DNA of 64,000 nucleotides from Flavobacteriaceae bacterium UBA4166. GTDB lineage: Bacteria; Bacteroidota; Bacteroidia; Flavobacteriales; Flavobacteriaceae. The notes beneath the pieces were generated by a model. That model was not told where the DNA came from. It was given only the letters and a program-made list of their open reading frames with translations, and ran no database searches. The stretch spans positions 124,660 to 188,659 of the forward strand of contig DFVG01000016.1 of NCBI GenBank assembly GCA_002379985.1. Reading direction: 5' to 3'. Below are positions 34,024 through 44,247 of this stretch, in pieces. Made by a program: the position numbers and the translations under genes. How positions within the stretch are numbered: position 1 is the first letter of the stretch; each line of letters begins with the position of its first letter.

Positions 34024-35199
34024 ATGGCCGCATCACAGATCCAAATTTTCGACACCACCCTGCGCGACGGGGAACAAGTTCCCGGATGTAAACTCGACAC
34101 TGATCAAAAGGTCATCATCGCCAGACAATTAGACGCGTTGGGCGTAGACGTCATTGAGGCAGGATTTCCAATATCGAGCCCGGGAGATTTTACCTCCGCT
34201 TCAAAAGTTTCAGAGATCGTACAACAGGCTACGGTATGCGGACTCACACGTGCGGTAAAAAAAGATATCGAAGTGGCTGCAGAAGCCCTTCAGAAAGCAA
34301 AAAAACCGAGGATACATACAGGCATCGGCACTTCAGATTCTCATATTACTTACAAATTCAACAGTACCCGAGAAGCAATTTTAGAATGTGCTTATGAAGC
34401 CGTTCGCTACGCGAAATCGTTTGTCGATGATGTGGAATTCTATGCTGAAGACGCCGGAAGAACCGATAATGATTATCTAGCTCGCGTCTGTGAAGTGGCT
34501 ATCAAAGCCGGCGCCACGGTTCTCAACATTCCTGATACCACCGGCTATTGTTTACCGAGTGAATACGGCGCTAAAATTAAATACCTGAAAGAAAACGTTA
34601 GCGGAATCGACAATGCAATTCTTTCTTGTCATTGCCACAACGATCTGGGCTTAGCCACCGCAAACTCAATTGAAGGTGTCATCAATGGCGCCCGACAGAT
34701 AGAATGCACCATTAACGGCATAGGGGAACGTGCCGGAAATACCGCGCTGGAAGAAGTAGTCATGATCCTAAAACAGCATCCCTACTTAAAGTTAGATACC
34801 AACATTCAAACGAAGGAACTGTACCGAACCAGTCAATTGGTCTCCAAACATATGGGGATTTATACCCAACCAAACAAAGCCATTGTTGGCTCAAATGCCT
34901 TTGCGCATAGTTCGGGGATTCATCAGGATGGAATGATCAAAAACCGGAATACCTACGAGATAATCGACCCGAAAGAAGTAGGCGTTACCGATTCTGCCAT
35001 TGTATTGACGGCCCGTAGTGGACGTGCGGCATTGGCTTATCGCGCTCGAAAAGTAGGATATGAACTGACCAAACTTCAACTGGATGATGTTTATCAAAAC
35101 TTTTTGGTATTTGCCGATCAGAAAAAGGAGATCGAAGATAACGACATCCATCAGATCATCGAAACAAGCAATGTGTATCAACAGATCATTTCCGCCTAA
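34024..35199 (+). CDS. leuA: 2-isopropylmalate synthase, short form
   Basis: First enzyme of leucine synthesis, joining acetyl-CoA and 2-ketoisovalerate. The 391-residue protein has the catalytic DTTLRDGEQVPG motif (about 10-21), GFPISSPGDF, EDAGRT (about 141), NIPDTTGY, the metal-binding HCHNDLGLATANS (about 208-220) and NGIGERAGNTALEE. The C-terminal leucine-binding regulatory domain of typical LeuA (total about 510 residues) is missing, so classical feedback inhibition through that domain is unlikely. Homocitrate synthase-like activity is an alternative, but the leuCDB context settles the role. The 150-bp upstream gap has a TACATTCG near-match to the -7 consensus about 25 bp before the ATG. 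Confidence 0.94.
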   Translation: MAASQIQIFDTTLRDGEQVPGCKLDTDQKVIIARQLDALGVDVIEAGFPISSPGDFTSASKVSEIVQQATVCGLTRAVKKDIEVAAEALQKAKKPRIHTGIGTSDSHITYKFNSTREAILECAYEAVRYAKSFVDDVEFYAEDAGRTDNDYLARVCEVAIKAGATVLNIPDTTGYCLPSEYGAKIKYLKENVSGIDNAILSCHCHNDLGLATANSIEGVINGARQIECTINGIGERAGNTALEEVVMILKQHPYLKLDTNIQTKELYRTSQLVSKHMGIYTQPNKAIVGSNAFAHSSGIHQDGMIKNRNTYEIIDPKEVGVTDSAIVLTARSGRAALAYRARKVGYELTKLQLDDVYQNFLVFADQKKEIEDNDIHQIIETSNVYQQIISA

Positions 35200-35202
35200 A
35201 AC

Positions 35203-36582
35203 ATGAAGACACTTTTTGATAAGGTTTGGGACGCCCATGTGGTAGAACGGATTGAAAACGGACCGGAAATTCTGTACATCGATCAACACTTGATACATGA
35301 AGTTACGAGTCCGCAAGCCTTCAACGAACTAGCCGAACGCGACATTCCGTTGTTCCGACCCAAGCAAGTTATTGCCACGGCAGATCACAACACCCCTACG
35401 CTCAATCAACATTTACCGGTGCAAGATGTATTGTCTCGTAAGCAGCTACAACAGTTGTCTGAAAATTGCCAAAAACATGACATTGCCCTTTATGAATTAG
35501 GCCATGAACACAATGGGATCGTTCATGTCATGGCTCCGGAACTGGGCATCACTCAACCCGGAATGACCCTAGTGTGTGGTGATAGTCACACCTCAACGCA
35601 CGGTGCTTTTGGAGCGATTGCTTTCGGAATAGGGACAAGTCAGGTGGCACAAGTCTTTGCGAGTCAGTGTTTATTACTTCAGAAACCGAAATCCATGCGC
35701 ATCACCGTGAATGGTTCTTTGAAACCGGGTGTGCTTCCAAAAGATGTCATTCTTTATATTATTTCCGAAATTGGAACCGATGCGGGTACCGGATATTTCT
35801 GTGAATACGCCGGAAGCGTCTTTGAGAAAATGAGCATGGAAGGACGTATGACCGTTTGTAATATGAGTATTGAAATGGGCGCGCGAGGCGGAATCATCGC
35901 ACCTGATGCCACTACCTTTGCGTATGTAAAAGGTCGAAAATTTGCACCTACGGGCGACGATTTTGATAATAAAGTTTCCTATTGGAAAACCTTAGCCAGC
36001 GATCCGGAAGCTATTTTTGATAAGGAATATACTTTTGATGCGGAAGACATCGCACCGATGATCACTTACGGTACCAATCCGGGTATGGGTATCAAACTTT
36101 CTGAAACCATTCCGATGAAAAAAGATGCTTCGTTTCAAAAATCTCTGGCCTACATGAATTTAGAAGCCGGAAGTCGTTTGATCGATCACCCCATCAATTA
36201 TGTGTTTATCGGAAGTTGTACCAATTCTCGAATTGAAGATTTTCGCGTGGCAGCAGCGTACGTCGCCGGAAAGCAAAAAGCACCTAATGTAACTGCTTGG
36301 TTGGTTCCCGGAAGCAAGCAAGTGGAAGCACAAATAGAGGAAGAAGGATTGCGACAAGTATTTGAAGATGCCGGCTTTCAACTTCGCCAACCGGGTTGTT
36401 CTGCCTGTTTGGCCATGAACGATGATAAAATTCCGCAAGGCGAATATTGTGTATCGACCTCCAACCGAAATTTTGAAGGCCGACAAGGACAAGGGGCGCG
36501 TACCCTACTGGCGAGTCCGTTGGTTGCTGCCGCCACCGCCATCGAAGGTAAAATTGTAGACATCACCAAACAATACAACTAA
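35203..36582 (+). CDS. leuC: 3-isopropylmalate dehydratase large subunit
   Basis: Aconitase-family subunit that isomerises 2- to 3-isopropylmalate with LeuD. The 459-residue protein keeps the three iron-sulfur ligands: Cys in FIGSCTNSRIEDF (about 340) and both in QPGCSACLAMN (about 400-403). VCGDSHTSTHGAFGAIAFGIGTSQ shows the substrate-binding HTSTHG motif. It starts 3 bp after leuA, and its stop overlaps the leuD ATG (TAATG). Confidence 0.97.
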   Translation: MKTLFDKVWDAHVVERIENGPEILYIDQHLIHEVTSPQAFNELAERDIPLFRPKQVIATADHNTPTLNQHLPVQDVLSRKQLQQLSENCQKHDIALYELGHEHNGIVHVMAPELGITQPGMTLVCGDSHTSTHGAFGAIAFGIGTSQVAQVFASQCLLLQKPKSMRITVNGSLKPGVLPKDVILYIISEIGTDAGTGYFCEYAGSVFEKMSMEGRMTVCNMSIEMGARGGIIAPDATTFAYVKGRKFAPTGDDFDNKVSYWKTLASDPEAIFDKEYTFDAEDIAPMITYGTNPGMGIKLSETIPMKKDASFQKSLAYMNLEAGSRLIDHPINYVFIGSCTNSRIEDFRVAAAYVAGKQKAPNVTAWLVPGSKQVEAQIEEEGLRQVFEDAGFQLRQPGCSACLAMNDDKIPQGEYCVSTSNRNFEGRQGQGARTLLASPLVAAATAIEGKIVDITKQYN

Positions 36583-37175
36583 TGGAGAAACTTGTTCGCA
36601 TTACCGATACCGCCGTTCCGTTAGACATTGAAAATGTGGATACTGACCAGATCATTCCGGCGCGCTTTTTAAAGGCGACCGATAAGAATGGCTTCGGAGA
36701 TAACCTCTTTCGCGATTGGCGCTTTCAAAAAGATGGCTCCCTAAATTCAGCGTTCGTGCTAAACGATCCGGCATACCAGGGAAACATTCTTGTGGCAGGA
36801 AATAATTTTGGCTGCGGATCCAGCCGAGAACACGCGGCTTGGGCATTGGTAGGTTATGGTTTTCGAGTGGTAATCTCTAGCTTCTTTGCAGATATTTTCA
36901 AAGGAAATGCGTTGAACAACGGATTGCTTCCGGTACAAGTTTCCCCCGAATTTTTAGCAGCACTCCTTCAACGGATTACCGCAACACCAGACACTAAAAT
37001 CACTATTGATCTAGAAGCGCAAACGCTTTCGGTAGCAGATCATTCCGCAGTAACAACATTCAACATCGACCCTTATAAAAAAACCTGCCTGCTTCATGGC
37101 TATGATGATATCGATTTCTTATTGAGCAAGAAGAACGCCATTGAAGCCTTTGAACAGCAAAGAACATACGTATGA
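36582..37175 (+). CDS. leuD: 3-isopropylmalate dehydratase small subunit
   Basis: Swivelling-domain partner of LeuC. The 197-residue protein has NVDTDQIIPARFLK (about 18-31), GNNFGCGSSREHAAWAL (about 72-88) and FADIFKGNALNNGLLPV, all standard LeuD blocks. It overlaps leuC by 1 bp and leuB by 4 bp, so the four genes form one coupled operon. Confidence 0.97.
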   Translation: MEKLVRITDTAVPLDIENVDTDQIIPARFLKATDKNGFGDNLFRDWRFQKDGSLNSAFVLNDPAYQGNILVAGNNFGCGSSREHAAWALVGYGFRVVISSFFADIFKGNALNNGLLPVQVSPEFLAALLQRITATPDTKITIDLEAQTLSVADHSAVTTFNIDPYKKTCLLHGYDDIDFLLSKKNAIEAFEQQRTYV

Positions 37176-38290
37176 AACTAACCATTGCAGTATTACCCGG
37201 TGACGGGATTGGCCCTGAAGTGACCCGGGAAGCCATCAAAGCCTTGAAAGCGATTGCCGTTGCTTTCGATCATCAATTTTCCTTTCCTTCAGCTCTGGTA
37301 GGCGCCACGGCCATTGATGCCACCGGTGACCCGCTTCCGCAGAAAACCTTAGAACTATGCAACAGCAGCGACGCTATTCTCTTTGGCGCGATCGGTCACC
37401 CGAAATACGATAATGACCCCACTGCACCAGTTCGACCCGAACAAGGGTTGCTCGCGCTTCGGAAGGAATTAGGATTGTTTGCCAACATTCGGCCGGTCAA
37501 AGCCTACGATATGTTGTTGCACCATTCCCCCTTAAAACAAGACCGTATTCAGGGCACAGATATTAGCATCTATCGAGAATTGACGGGAGGGATTTATTTC
37601 GGCAAGAAACAACTGAATGAGGCAGGTACCGAGGCGTCAGATCTTTGTGTGTATACCAAACATGAGATAGAACGTATTGCGCATTTGGCATTTCAAGCAG
37701 CACGAACACGCAAGAAAAAAGTGACTTTAGTGGATAAAGCCAATGTATTAGAAAGTTCTCGCCTTTGGCGGAAAGTGGTTACAGAATTGGCAAAAGATTA
37801 CCCCGATGTTACCCTAGATTTTCTATTTGTAGACAATGCGGCCATGCAACTCATCCTCAACCCCAAACAATTTGATGTGATCCTCACAGAAAATATGTTT
37901 GGTGACATTCTAAGCGATGAAGCTAGTGTGATCGGTGGTTCTATCGGACTCTTAGCGTCGGCTTCTGTGGGCGGTGATATCGGACTCTTTGAACCCATCC
38001 ATGGATCGTTCCCGCAGGCTACCGGAAAAGGCATTGCCAATCCTATCGCATCGATACTGTCTGCGGGTATGTTGCTCACCCATTTCGGACTCCGTAAAGA
38101 GGCCCAACGCATTGAAAAGGCGGTTGAGAAAGCGTTGGAACTTTCGGTGACCACTCCCGATCTAAATCCTGCCAATACTCTTATTACAACGAGTCAGGTT
38201 GGTGATTTTATCGAAGATTTTATTCTGAATCCCCATGATTCTAACGTGAATTTCCAAAACATTCACTTGGGACAATCCACGATTATTTAA
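37172..38290 (+). CDS. leuB: 3-isopropylmalate dehydrogenase
   Basis: NAD-dependent oxidative decarboxylase, third step of leucine synthesis. The 372-residue protein has LPGDGIGPEV (about 8-17), RELTGGIYFG (about 137-146), the NAD/substrate motif FEPIHGSFPQATGKGIANPIA (about 272-292, shown as overlapping blocks) and an NMFGDILSDEASVIGGSIG metal site. Its stop codon shares the palindrome TTAA (38287-38290) with the stop codon of thrC on the other strand, with no terminator between the two operons. Confidence 0.97.
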   Translation: MKLTIAVLPGDGIGPEVTREAIKALKAIAVAFDHQFSFPSALVGATAIDATGDPLPQKTLELCNSSDAILFGAIGHPKYDNDPTAPVRPEQGLLALRKELGLFANIRPVKAYDMLLHHSPLKQDRIQGTDISIYRELTGGIYFGKKQLNEAGTEASDLCVYTKHEIERIAHLAFQAARTRKKKVTLVDKANVLESSRLWRKVVTELAKDYPDVTLDFLFVDNAAMQLILNPKQFDVILTENMFGDILSDEASVIGGSIGLLASASVGGDIGLFEPIHGSFPQATGKGIANPIASILSAGMLLTHFGLRKEAQRIEKAVEKALELSVTTPDLNPANTLITTSQVGDFIEDFILNPHDSNVNFQNIHLGQSTII

Positions 38291-39585
38291 GCGTTTGTTA
38301 CTAAGTAATCTTTCAGTTGAGAATAGGTCGAAATTTTTTCGGCCTTTTTCTTTTTCGGCATGATCTGTTGAATATTTTCTGGAATGGCGATGGCTTCGGA
38401 AAGACTTTCAGGCAACACATCCAAAAATTTTACAGGGTGGGCGGTTTCCAAAAATACCCCCACACCCTCTTTGTCTTGTAAATACTTCTGAAGCGCCAAA
38501 TAACCAATCGCCCCATGCGGATCGGCCTGATACTGATGCTCTCGGTACAATGAAACAAGGGCATTTCGGGTTTGCTCATCGGTAAAAGAAAATCCTGAGA
38601 GATCCTCTCGTAATCGGTGCAAATTATTGCCATACAATGTTTGAATACGGATAAAATTACTGGGGTCTCCCACGTCCATCGCGTTGGCAATGGTGGGTTT
38701 GGTAGGTTGTGGTTGGTAAGTTCCCGAGACCAAATACTGCGGCACCACATCATTCACATTGGTGGCAGCCACGAAATGTGAGATGGGAAGCCCTAATCGT
38801 TTGGCCATCATTCCGGCACAAATATTTCCGTAATTTCCGCTAGGGACTGAAAAAACGACTTCAGACGCGTGCGCTTCTAATTGCTGAAATGCAAAAAAGT
38901 AGTAGAACATTTGCGGAAGCCAACGGGCTACATTGATGGAATTTGCAGAAGTAAGATTTCGTTTCGATGTGATCGTAGCATCTAAAAAAGCCTGTTTCAC
39001 CATGGCCTGGCAATCGTCGAAACTCCCGGAAACCTCCAACGCTTGAATGTTCTTTCCTAGGGTGGTCAATTGTTTTTCTTGAATGTCACTTACCTTACCG
39101 GACGGGTATAAAATCACCACCTCTACCCCGGGCACCTCGTAGAAACCATCTGCTACGGCACCTCCGGTATCTCCCGAGGTTGCAACTAAGACCGTTACCT
39201 TTTCATTTCCGGATTCTTTATTAAAATATCCTAAACAGCGCGCCATGAAACGAGCGCCTACATCTTTAAAAGCTAAGGTAGGCCCATGATACAACTCCAA
39301 CGCCATAATATTGTTTTCCACTTCCACCAATGGAAAGTCAAAGACTAAGGTTTCCGCAATAATCTGTTGTAATTGGTCTTTTGGAATGGTATCACCTACA
39401 AAGTTCTGTATAACTTCAAATGCAATTTCGTTTCGCTGTAATGTGGGTAATTGCTGAAAGAATTCATTAGACAATGACGGGATCTCCTTCGGAAAATAGA
39501 GTCCGCGATCCGGTGCGATTCCTTGAATTACCGCTTCTCGGAAACTGACTATGGGAGCTTTATGATGTAAGCTATAATATTTCAT
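38287..39585 (-). CDS. thrC: Threonine synthase
   Basis: PLP enzyme that converts O-phosphohomoserine to threonine. The 432-residue protein has the cofactor lysine in HGPTLAFKDVGARFM (about 99-113), ATSGDTGGAVADGF (about 134-147), SGNYGNICAGMMAKRLG and a FLETAHPVKF C-terminal block. Its ATG overlaps the thrB stop by 1 bp. It is the last gene of an eight-gene minus-strand run from ilvD. Confidence 0.97.
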   Translation of the reverse strand: MKYYSLHHKAPIVSFREAVIQGIAPDRGLYFPKEIPSLSNEFFQQLPTLQRNEIAFEVIQNFVGDTIPKDQLQQIIAETLVFDFPLVEVENNIMALELYHGPTLAFKDVGARFMARCLGYFNKESGNEKVTVLVATSGDTGGAVADGFYEVPGVEVVILYPSGKVSDIQEKQLTTLGKNIQALEVSGSFDDCQAMVKQAFLDATITSKRNLTSANSINVARWLPQMFYYFFAFQQLEAHASEVVFSVPSGNYGNICAGMMAKRLGLPISHFVAATNVNDVVPQYLVSGTYQPQPTKPTIANAMDVGDPSNFIRIQTLYGNNLHRLREDLSGFSFTDEQTRNALVSLYREHQYQADPHGAIGYLALQKYLQDKEGVGVFLETAHPVKFLDVLPESLSEAIAIPENIQQIMPKKKKAEKISTYSQLKDYLVTNA

Positions 39586-40508
39586 TATGTTGAAATGGTT
39601 TTAACGCCTTGTTCGCTGATCTTTGAAACATACGTTCGAAATGCAATAGCGGAAACCGAATATAAATCGCTTAATGATGTTTCCACTTGAAGCGCTGCTT
39701 TTTTGCCTTCACATAAAGCAAATAACGTAGGACCCGAACCGGAAATTCCCAATCCGATAGCGCCATTTTCAAGCGCTACCTCTCGAGCCTCATCAAATAA
39801 GGGGATCAATACTTTTCGTGCAGGCTCAGCGACACCATCAAACATAGCGGCACCAAGGAGGTTATAATCTGAGGTATGCAACCCATGAACAAAAGCCCCC
39901 ACGTGTGCCCATTGTTTGGTGGCCGTTTCTAAGGAAACTTGTTTAGGCAGTACCGCTCTAGCATCAGCCGTTTTAATTTCTATTTGAGGATGCACTAAGG
40001 TGGCATACAAATTTTTGGGGGTAGGTAAGGAAATGACATGCAACGGCTCTAGATTTCGCACCAATACAAAGCCGCCGAACAGCGCCGCCGAAACATTATC
40101 GGCAATTGGGGAACCACAGGCCACGAATTCTCCTAGGCGTGCAAATTCAACCAAGGCTTCCATAGAATAAGGCGTTCCTAACAGCTGATTAACGGCATAA
40201 GCCGTTCCGGCACTACTGGCGGCACTACTTCCGAGTCCGCTACCCGGCTTATAGTTTTTGTATAGTGCTATTTCCAATCCGAAATCAACGTTCGCATCTT
40301 TCAGCATAGCTTCCGCCACCACTCCCGCGACATTCTTCTTAGGGTCCAAGGGAAGATCGGCTCCTTCGATCTTCGTGATAACAATATCCTTGGCAGTTTT
40401 CCGAAGATAAATTTCATCGCCCAATTCGGCCACAGCAAAACCCAGCGCATCAAATCCACAAGACACATTGGCTACGGTTGCAGGCGCAAAAACACGAATT
40501 TCTTCCAT
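39585..40508 (-). CDS. thrB: Homoserine kinase
   Basis: GHMP-family kinase of 307 residues that phosphorylates homoserine. The ATP-binding loop is PGSGLGSSAASSAGTAYAVN (about 89-108), and GLGISGSGPTLFAL (about 252-265) is the third GHMP motif. It starts 2 bp after thrA and overlaps thrC by 1 bp, so the thr genes are coupled. Confidence 0.97.
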   Translation of the reverse strand: MEEIRVFAPATVANVSCGFDALGFAVAELGDEIYLRKTAKDIVITKIEGADLPLDPKKNVAGVVAEAMLKDANVDFGLEIALYKNYKPGSGLGSSAASSAGTAYAVNQLLGTPYSMEALVEFARLGEFVACGSPIADNVSAALFGGFVLVRNLEPLHVISLPTPKNLYATLVHPQIEIKTADARAVLPKQVSLETATKQWAHVGAFVHGLHTSDYNLLGAAMFDGVAEPARKVLIPLFDEAREVALENGAIGLGISGSGPTLFALCEGKKAALQVETSLSDLYSVSAIAFRTYVSKISEQGVKTIST

Positions 40509-40510
40509 GG

Positions 40511-42949
40511 TTAATTATTGGCTAATCGTATAATATCTCCAAACAATCCGGAGGCCGTAACATCGGCTCCGGCTCCGGCGCCTTTAATGATCAAAGGTTG
40601 TTCGGCATAGCGTTGGGTATAAAATAACACAATATTATCTTTTCCGTCCAAGTGATAAAAAGGATGATCGGGAGCGATTTGTTGGAGTCCGACCTGCGCT
40701 TTGCCATTTTCAAAAGTAGCCACATATTTCAATCGATTTCCCGCTTCTGAAGCGTCGTTGTATAGCTTCTTAAAATGCGCTTCTTCCTGCTGCAAGGTTT
40801 CGTAGAAATCTGCTACTGTATCTGCGGCTAAGGAAGGCTTCGGCAGAAAAGATTTGTTTTCAATATCTTCTAATTCTAAAACATAACCGCTTTCTCTGGC
40901 GAGGATCAAGATCTTCCGCGCGACATCTACACCACTCAAATCGATTCTCGGGTCCGGCTCGGTATACCCCTCTTCTTGAGCTTGCTGAACGATGTCGTGA
41001 AAAGTGTTATTTCCGTTGTAATTATTAAATACGAAGTTCAACGATCCCGATAAGACCGCTTGTATTGCAGTAACGCGATCTCCGGAATGAATCAGATCTT
41101 TTAACGTGTTAATCACGGGAAGTCCGGCGCCGACATTCGTTTCAAACAAAAATTGCGCATAGTATTTACGCGCGGTAGTTTTTAGTTTTTGATAGGATTT
41201 GTATTCTGAAGAGCAAGCGATCTTATTACAGGCGATCACCGATATGCTCTCTTGAAGATACGTATTATAAGTCTTTGCAACCGAAGCGCTTGCAGTGATA
41301 TCCATAAAAATGCTATTCCGTAGATTCATCTTTTGAATCGCCTCAAACCAAGCGTCTGCATCCGCTTTTTCTCCTGTTGCTAACATCTCTTCCCAAGCGG
41401 TGAGGTCAATCCCCTCTTCATCTAGGAGCATGGTTCGTGAATTGCTAATTCCTGCCACACGAATTTTCAAGTATAATGCTTCATGAAGGGCCTCTTGTTG
41501 TTGCTTAATTTGTGCCAATAATCGTTTTCCCACATTTCCTACGCCTACAATAAATAAATTCACCGTTCGAACTTGGCGTTCGAAAAAACGATAATGTAAT
41601 GTATTGAGGGCCTTCTTTACATCTTTAGCAGCGATCACTGCAGAAATATTACGTTCGGAAGCCCCTTGTGCAATGGCGCGAATATTCACGTTGTTCTTTC
41701 CGAGAGAAGAGAACATTTTACCACTAATGCCTTGGTGGCTCTTCATACGATCGCCGATCAAGGCGATGATCGCCAAATCTTGTTCTACGATCACGGGATC
41801 AATGGTTCCTAAAGAAATTTCGTAGGCAAAAGCGCGATTGGTTACGGAAGCTGCCATTGCTACGTGGTCGTCAAGAACTGCCACACAGATAGAGTGCTCT
41901 GAAGACGCTTGTGTAATTAAAATGACATTGATCGCTTCGGAAGCTAGAGCTTCGAACAACCGTTTTGAAAATCCGGGAACCCCTACAATACCCGTTCCTT
42001 CCAAGGTAAGTAGTGCGATGTTAGAGAGGTGACTAATCCCCTTCACAGGTCTTTTGTCACTTTTCACTTTCCGAATGATCTCGGTGCCCGGAGCGTCTGG
42101 CTCAAAGGTGTTTTTAATGCGAATCGTAATATTTTTATTAAGCACCGGTCTAATGGTGGGCGGAAATAACACTTTAGCCCCAAAATGTGACAATTCCATT
42201 GCCTCGTGATAGGAGATCTCTGTTAACGGGTAGGCTTGTTTCACCCATTTAGGGTTGGCTGTATACATCCCGCTTACGTCCGTCCAAATTTCCAATGCCT
42301 TGGCATCTAATGCTTCCGCAACAATTGCAGCCGTATAGTCAGACCCTCCACGCCCTAGTGTAGTAGCTTCCCCTTTTTGGTTTCGAGATACAAAACCGGG
42401 CATCACGGTAATACTTGCGTTATTTTCAGCAAAAAACTGCTGAATGTTTTGTCTTGTAGGTTCTTCGAGCAACCGGGCGTTGGTAAATTGAGAATCGGTT
42501 ATGAGTAGGTCTCTGCTGTCAGCACGAACTGCAGAGCACCCCTCTTTTTTGACTGCTTCTGAAACGATCACAGAAGAAAGCAACTCTCCAAAACTAACCA
42601 CTTTATCCTGTGTTTTTTTCGAAAATTCATTGATGAGAAAAACCCCTTGGAGGATGTCTTTCAATTGGAGCAACTCTTCTTGAATTTGATCTAACACGTC
42701 GTTTGAAAGGCTGAGTGCTGTCGCCGTGTTTAGGTGGCGTTTCACTAATGCGTTATAGGTTTCAAAGTACGCCTCTTCCTTACGAAAAGCTTGTTCTCCA
42801 GCCAGAAGCAAGGTATCGGTAACCCCTCCCAAGGCAGAAACGACTGCTACGATTGGTTCGTGTTCTGCTTTGTCACAAAGAATCTTTACGACCTGTTGAA
42901 TACTTTCTGAGGTGGCTACGGAAGTGCCTCCAAACTTTAATACGCTCAC
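40511..42949 (-). CDS. thrA: Bifunctional aspartate kinase / homoserine dehydrogenase
   Basis: An 812-residue fusion that catalyses the first and third steps from aspartate towards threonine and methionine. The kinase (about 1-295) starts SVLKFGGTSVATSESI and has GRGGSDYTAAIVAEAL (about 200-215). Two ACT domains follow (about 310-455; GIVGVPGFSKRLFEAL and ISGKMFSSLGKNNVNI), as in threonine-sensitive ThrA. The dehydrogenase (about 460-812) has the NAD(P) loop FIVGVGNVGKRLL and the ETNVGAGLPVINTLKDL active-site block. The start is a GTG at 42949. It lies 30 bp after ilvA. Confidence 0.97.
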   Translation of the reverse strand: MSVLKFGGTSVATSESIQQVVKILCDKAEHEPIVAVVSALGGVTDTLLLAGEQAFRKEEAYFETYNALVKRHLNTATALSLSNDVLDQIQEELLQLKDILQGVFLINEFSKKTQDKVVSFGELLSSVIVSEAVKKEGCSAVRADSRDLLITDSQFTNARLLEEPTRQNIQQFFAENNASITVMPGFVSRNQKGEATTLGRGGSDYTAAIVAEALDAKALEIWTDVSGMYTANPKWVKQAYPLTEISYHEAMELSHFGAKVLFPPTIRPVLNKNITIRIKNTFEPDAPGTEIIRKVKSDKRPVKGISHLSNIALLTLEGTGIVGVPGFSKRLFEALASEAINVILITQASSEHSICVAVLDDHVAMAASVTNRAFAYEISLGTIDPVIVEQDLAIIALIGDRMKSHQGISGKMFSSLGKNNVNIRAIAQGASERNISAVIAAKDVKKALNTLHYRFFERQVRTVNLFIVGVGNVGKRLLAQIKQQQEALHEALYLKIRVAGISNSRTMLLDEEGIDLTAWEEMLATGEKADADAWFEAIQKMNLRNSIFMDITASASVAKTYNTYLQESISVIACNKIACSSEYKSYQKLKTTARKYYAQFLFETNVGAGLPVINTLKDLIHSGDRVTAIQAVLSGSLNFVFNNYNGNNTFHDIVQQAQEEGYTEPDPRIDLSGVDVARKILILARESGYVLELEDIENKSFLPKPSLAADTVADFYETLQQEEAHFKKLYNDASEAGNRLKYVATFENGKAQVGLQQIAPDHPFYHLDGKDNIVLFYTQRYAEQPLIIKGAGAGADVTASGLFGDIIRLANN

Positions 42950-42979
42950 AATAGGTTAGTTAGTGTTGGTTCGACAAAA

Positions 42980-44242
42980 TTATACTAAAAACTGAAACAA
43001 CTCGGGTTTGTCGTTGAGATAATCTCCATAGAATCCGTGTGTTTTCATTCTTTCGATAAGCGGTTGTAGTTTTGAGGGACTCGAAATTTCCAAACCCACC
43101 ACGGCTGCTCCATTTTCCCGATTGGTTTTCTTAGTGTATTCAAAGTGTGTAATATCATCATAAGGATCGAGAATCTGCACTAGAAATTGTCGCAATGCGC
43201 CGGCTCGTTGCGGAAATTTCACAATAAAATAATGCTTCAGTTGTGCGTGAAGGAGTGCACGCTCTTTGATCTCTGCGGTTCGCATGATATCATTGTTCCC
43301 ACCACTAATTACACAGACCACATTCTTTCCGCGAATGCGTTCTGCGTAGGGTTCCAGGGCTGCAATACTCATTGCGCCGGCGGGTTCTACAATGATCGCT
43401 TCTTTATGGTATAGATCTAAGAGCGTCTGACAAATACTGCCTTCCGCGACAGCGACCACCTCCGCAAGAGCATTTTTACAAATTTCAAAATTTAGATCGC
43501 CCACTCGATGTAAGGCCGCTCCATCCACGAAAGTTTCAATGGCTTCTAGGGGGCTATTTTGACCCTTCTCCATAGATTGTTTCATCGCAGCCGCCCCAAG
43601 TGGCTCCACGCCAATGATCTTCGTCTCGGGCATCATTTCCTGAAATACGGTACAGATCCCGGCTGCGAGTCCGCCCCCACCCACAGGCACAAACACATAA
43701 TCTATGGGATGCACGCTTTGTTGTAGGATCTCGAGTGCCACAGTGGCCTGTCCTTCAATGATCTTTGGGTCATCAAAAGGCGGAATAAATGTTTTTTGGT
43801 GTGTTGCCGAATAGGCCATTGCTACCTCTTGGGCCTCATCAAAAGTATCTCCTTCTAAGGTAATTGTGACAAATTTTTCACCGAACATACGCACTTGTTC
43901 TATCTTTTGCTGGGGTGTTGTCACCGGCATGACTATGGTTCCTTGTATGGCCAATAATTTACAGGAAAGTGCCACACCTTGAGCGTGGTTTCCGGCACTA
44001 GCACATACGATTCCATGTTTTTTTTCTTCGGAAGAAAGTGATTGTATCTTATGATACGCACCCCGGATCTTATACGAACGAACGGGTTGCAAATCTTCTC
44101 TTTTGAAATAAATTGCGGCTTCAAACTGCTCGGAAAAGCGTTTCTGAAACGACAACGGGGTCACCACCGAAACCCCTTGCAGTACCTTTGCAGCTTCTTG
44201 AACCGAAGGAAGATTCAACTCCAATGAAACAGATGTGGTCAT
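42980..44242 (-). CDS. ilvA: Threonine ammonia-lyase (biosynthetic)
   Basis: A 420-residue PLP enzyme that makes 2-ketobutyrate from threonine, the entry to isoleucine. The cofactor lysine is in RSYKIRGAYHKI (about 56-67), the phosphate loop is GGGGLAAGI (about 187-195), and SGGNNDIMRTAEI follows. A C-terminal ACT-like domain (about 335-420; HYFIVKFPQRAGALRQFL) suggests isoleucine feedback; it is the single-domain form. It sits between ilvC and thrA, so threonine production and consumption are encoded side by side. Confidence 0.95.
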   Translation of the reverse strand: MTTSVSLELNLPSVQEAAKVLQGVSVVTPLSFQKRFSEQFEAAIYFKREDLQPVRSYKIRGAYHKIQSLSSEEKKHGIVCASAGNHAQGVALSCKLLAIQGTIVMPVTTPQQKIEQVRMFGEKFVTITLEGDTFDEAQEVAMAYSATHQKTFIPPFDDPKIIEGQATVALEILQQSVHPIDYVFVPVGGGGLAAGICTVFQEMMPETKIIGVEPLGAAAMKQSMEKGQNSPLEAIETFVDGAALHRVGDLNFEICKNALAEVVAVAEGSICQTLLDLYHKEAIIVEPAGAMSIAALEPYAERIRGKNVVCVISGGNNDIMRTAEIKERALLHAQLKHYFIVKFPQRAGALRQFLVQILDPYDDITHFEYTKKTNRENGAAVVGLEISSPSKLQPLIERMKTHGFYGDYLNDKPELFQFLV

Positions 44243-44247
44243 AGCCT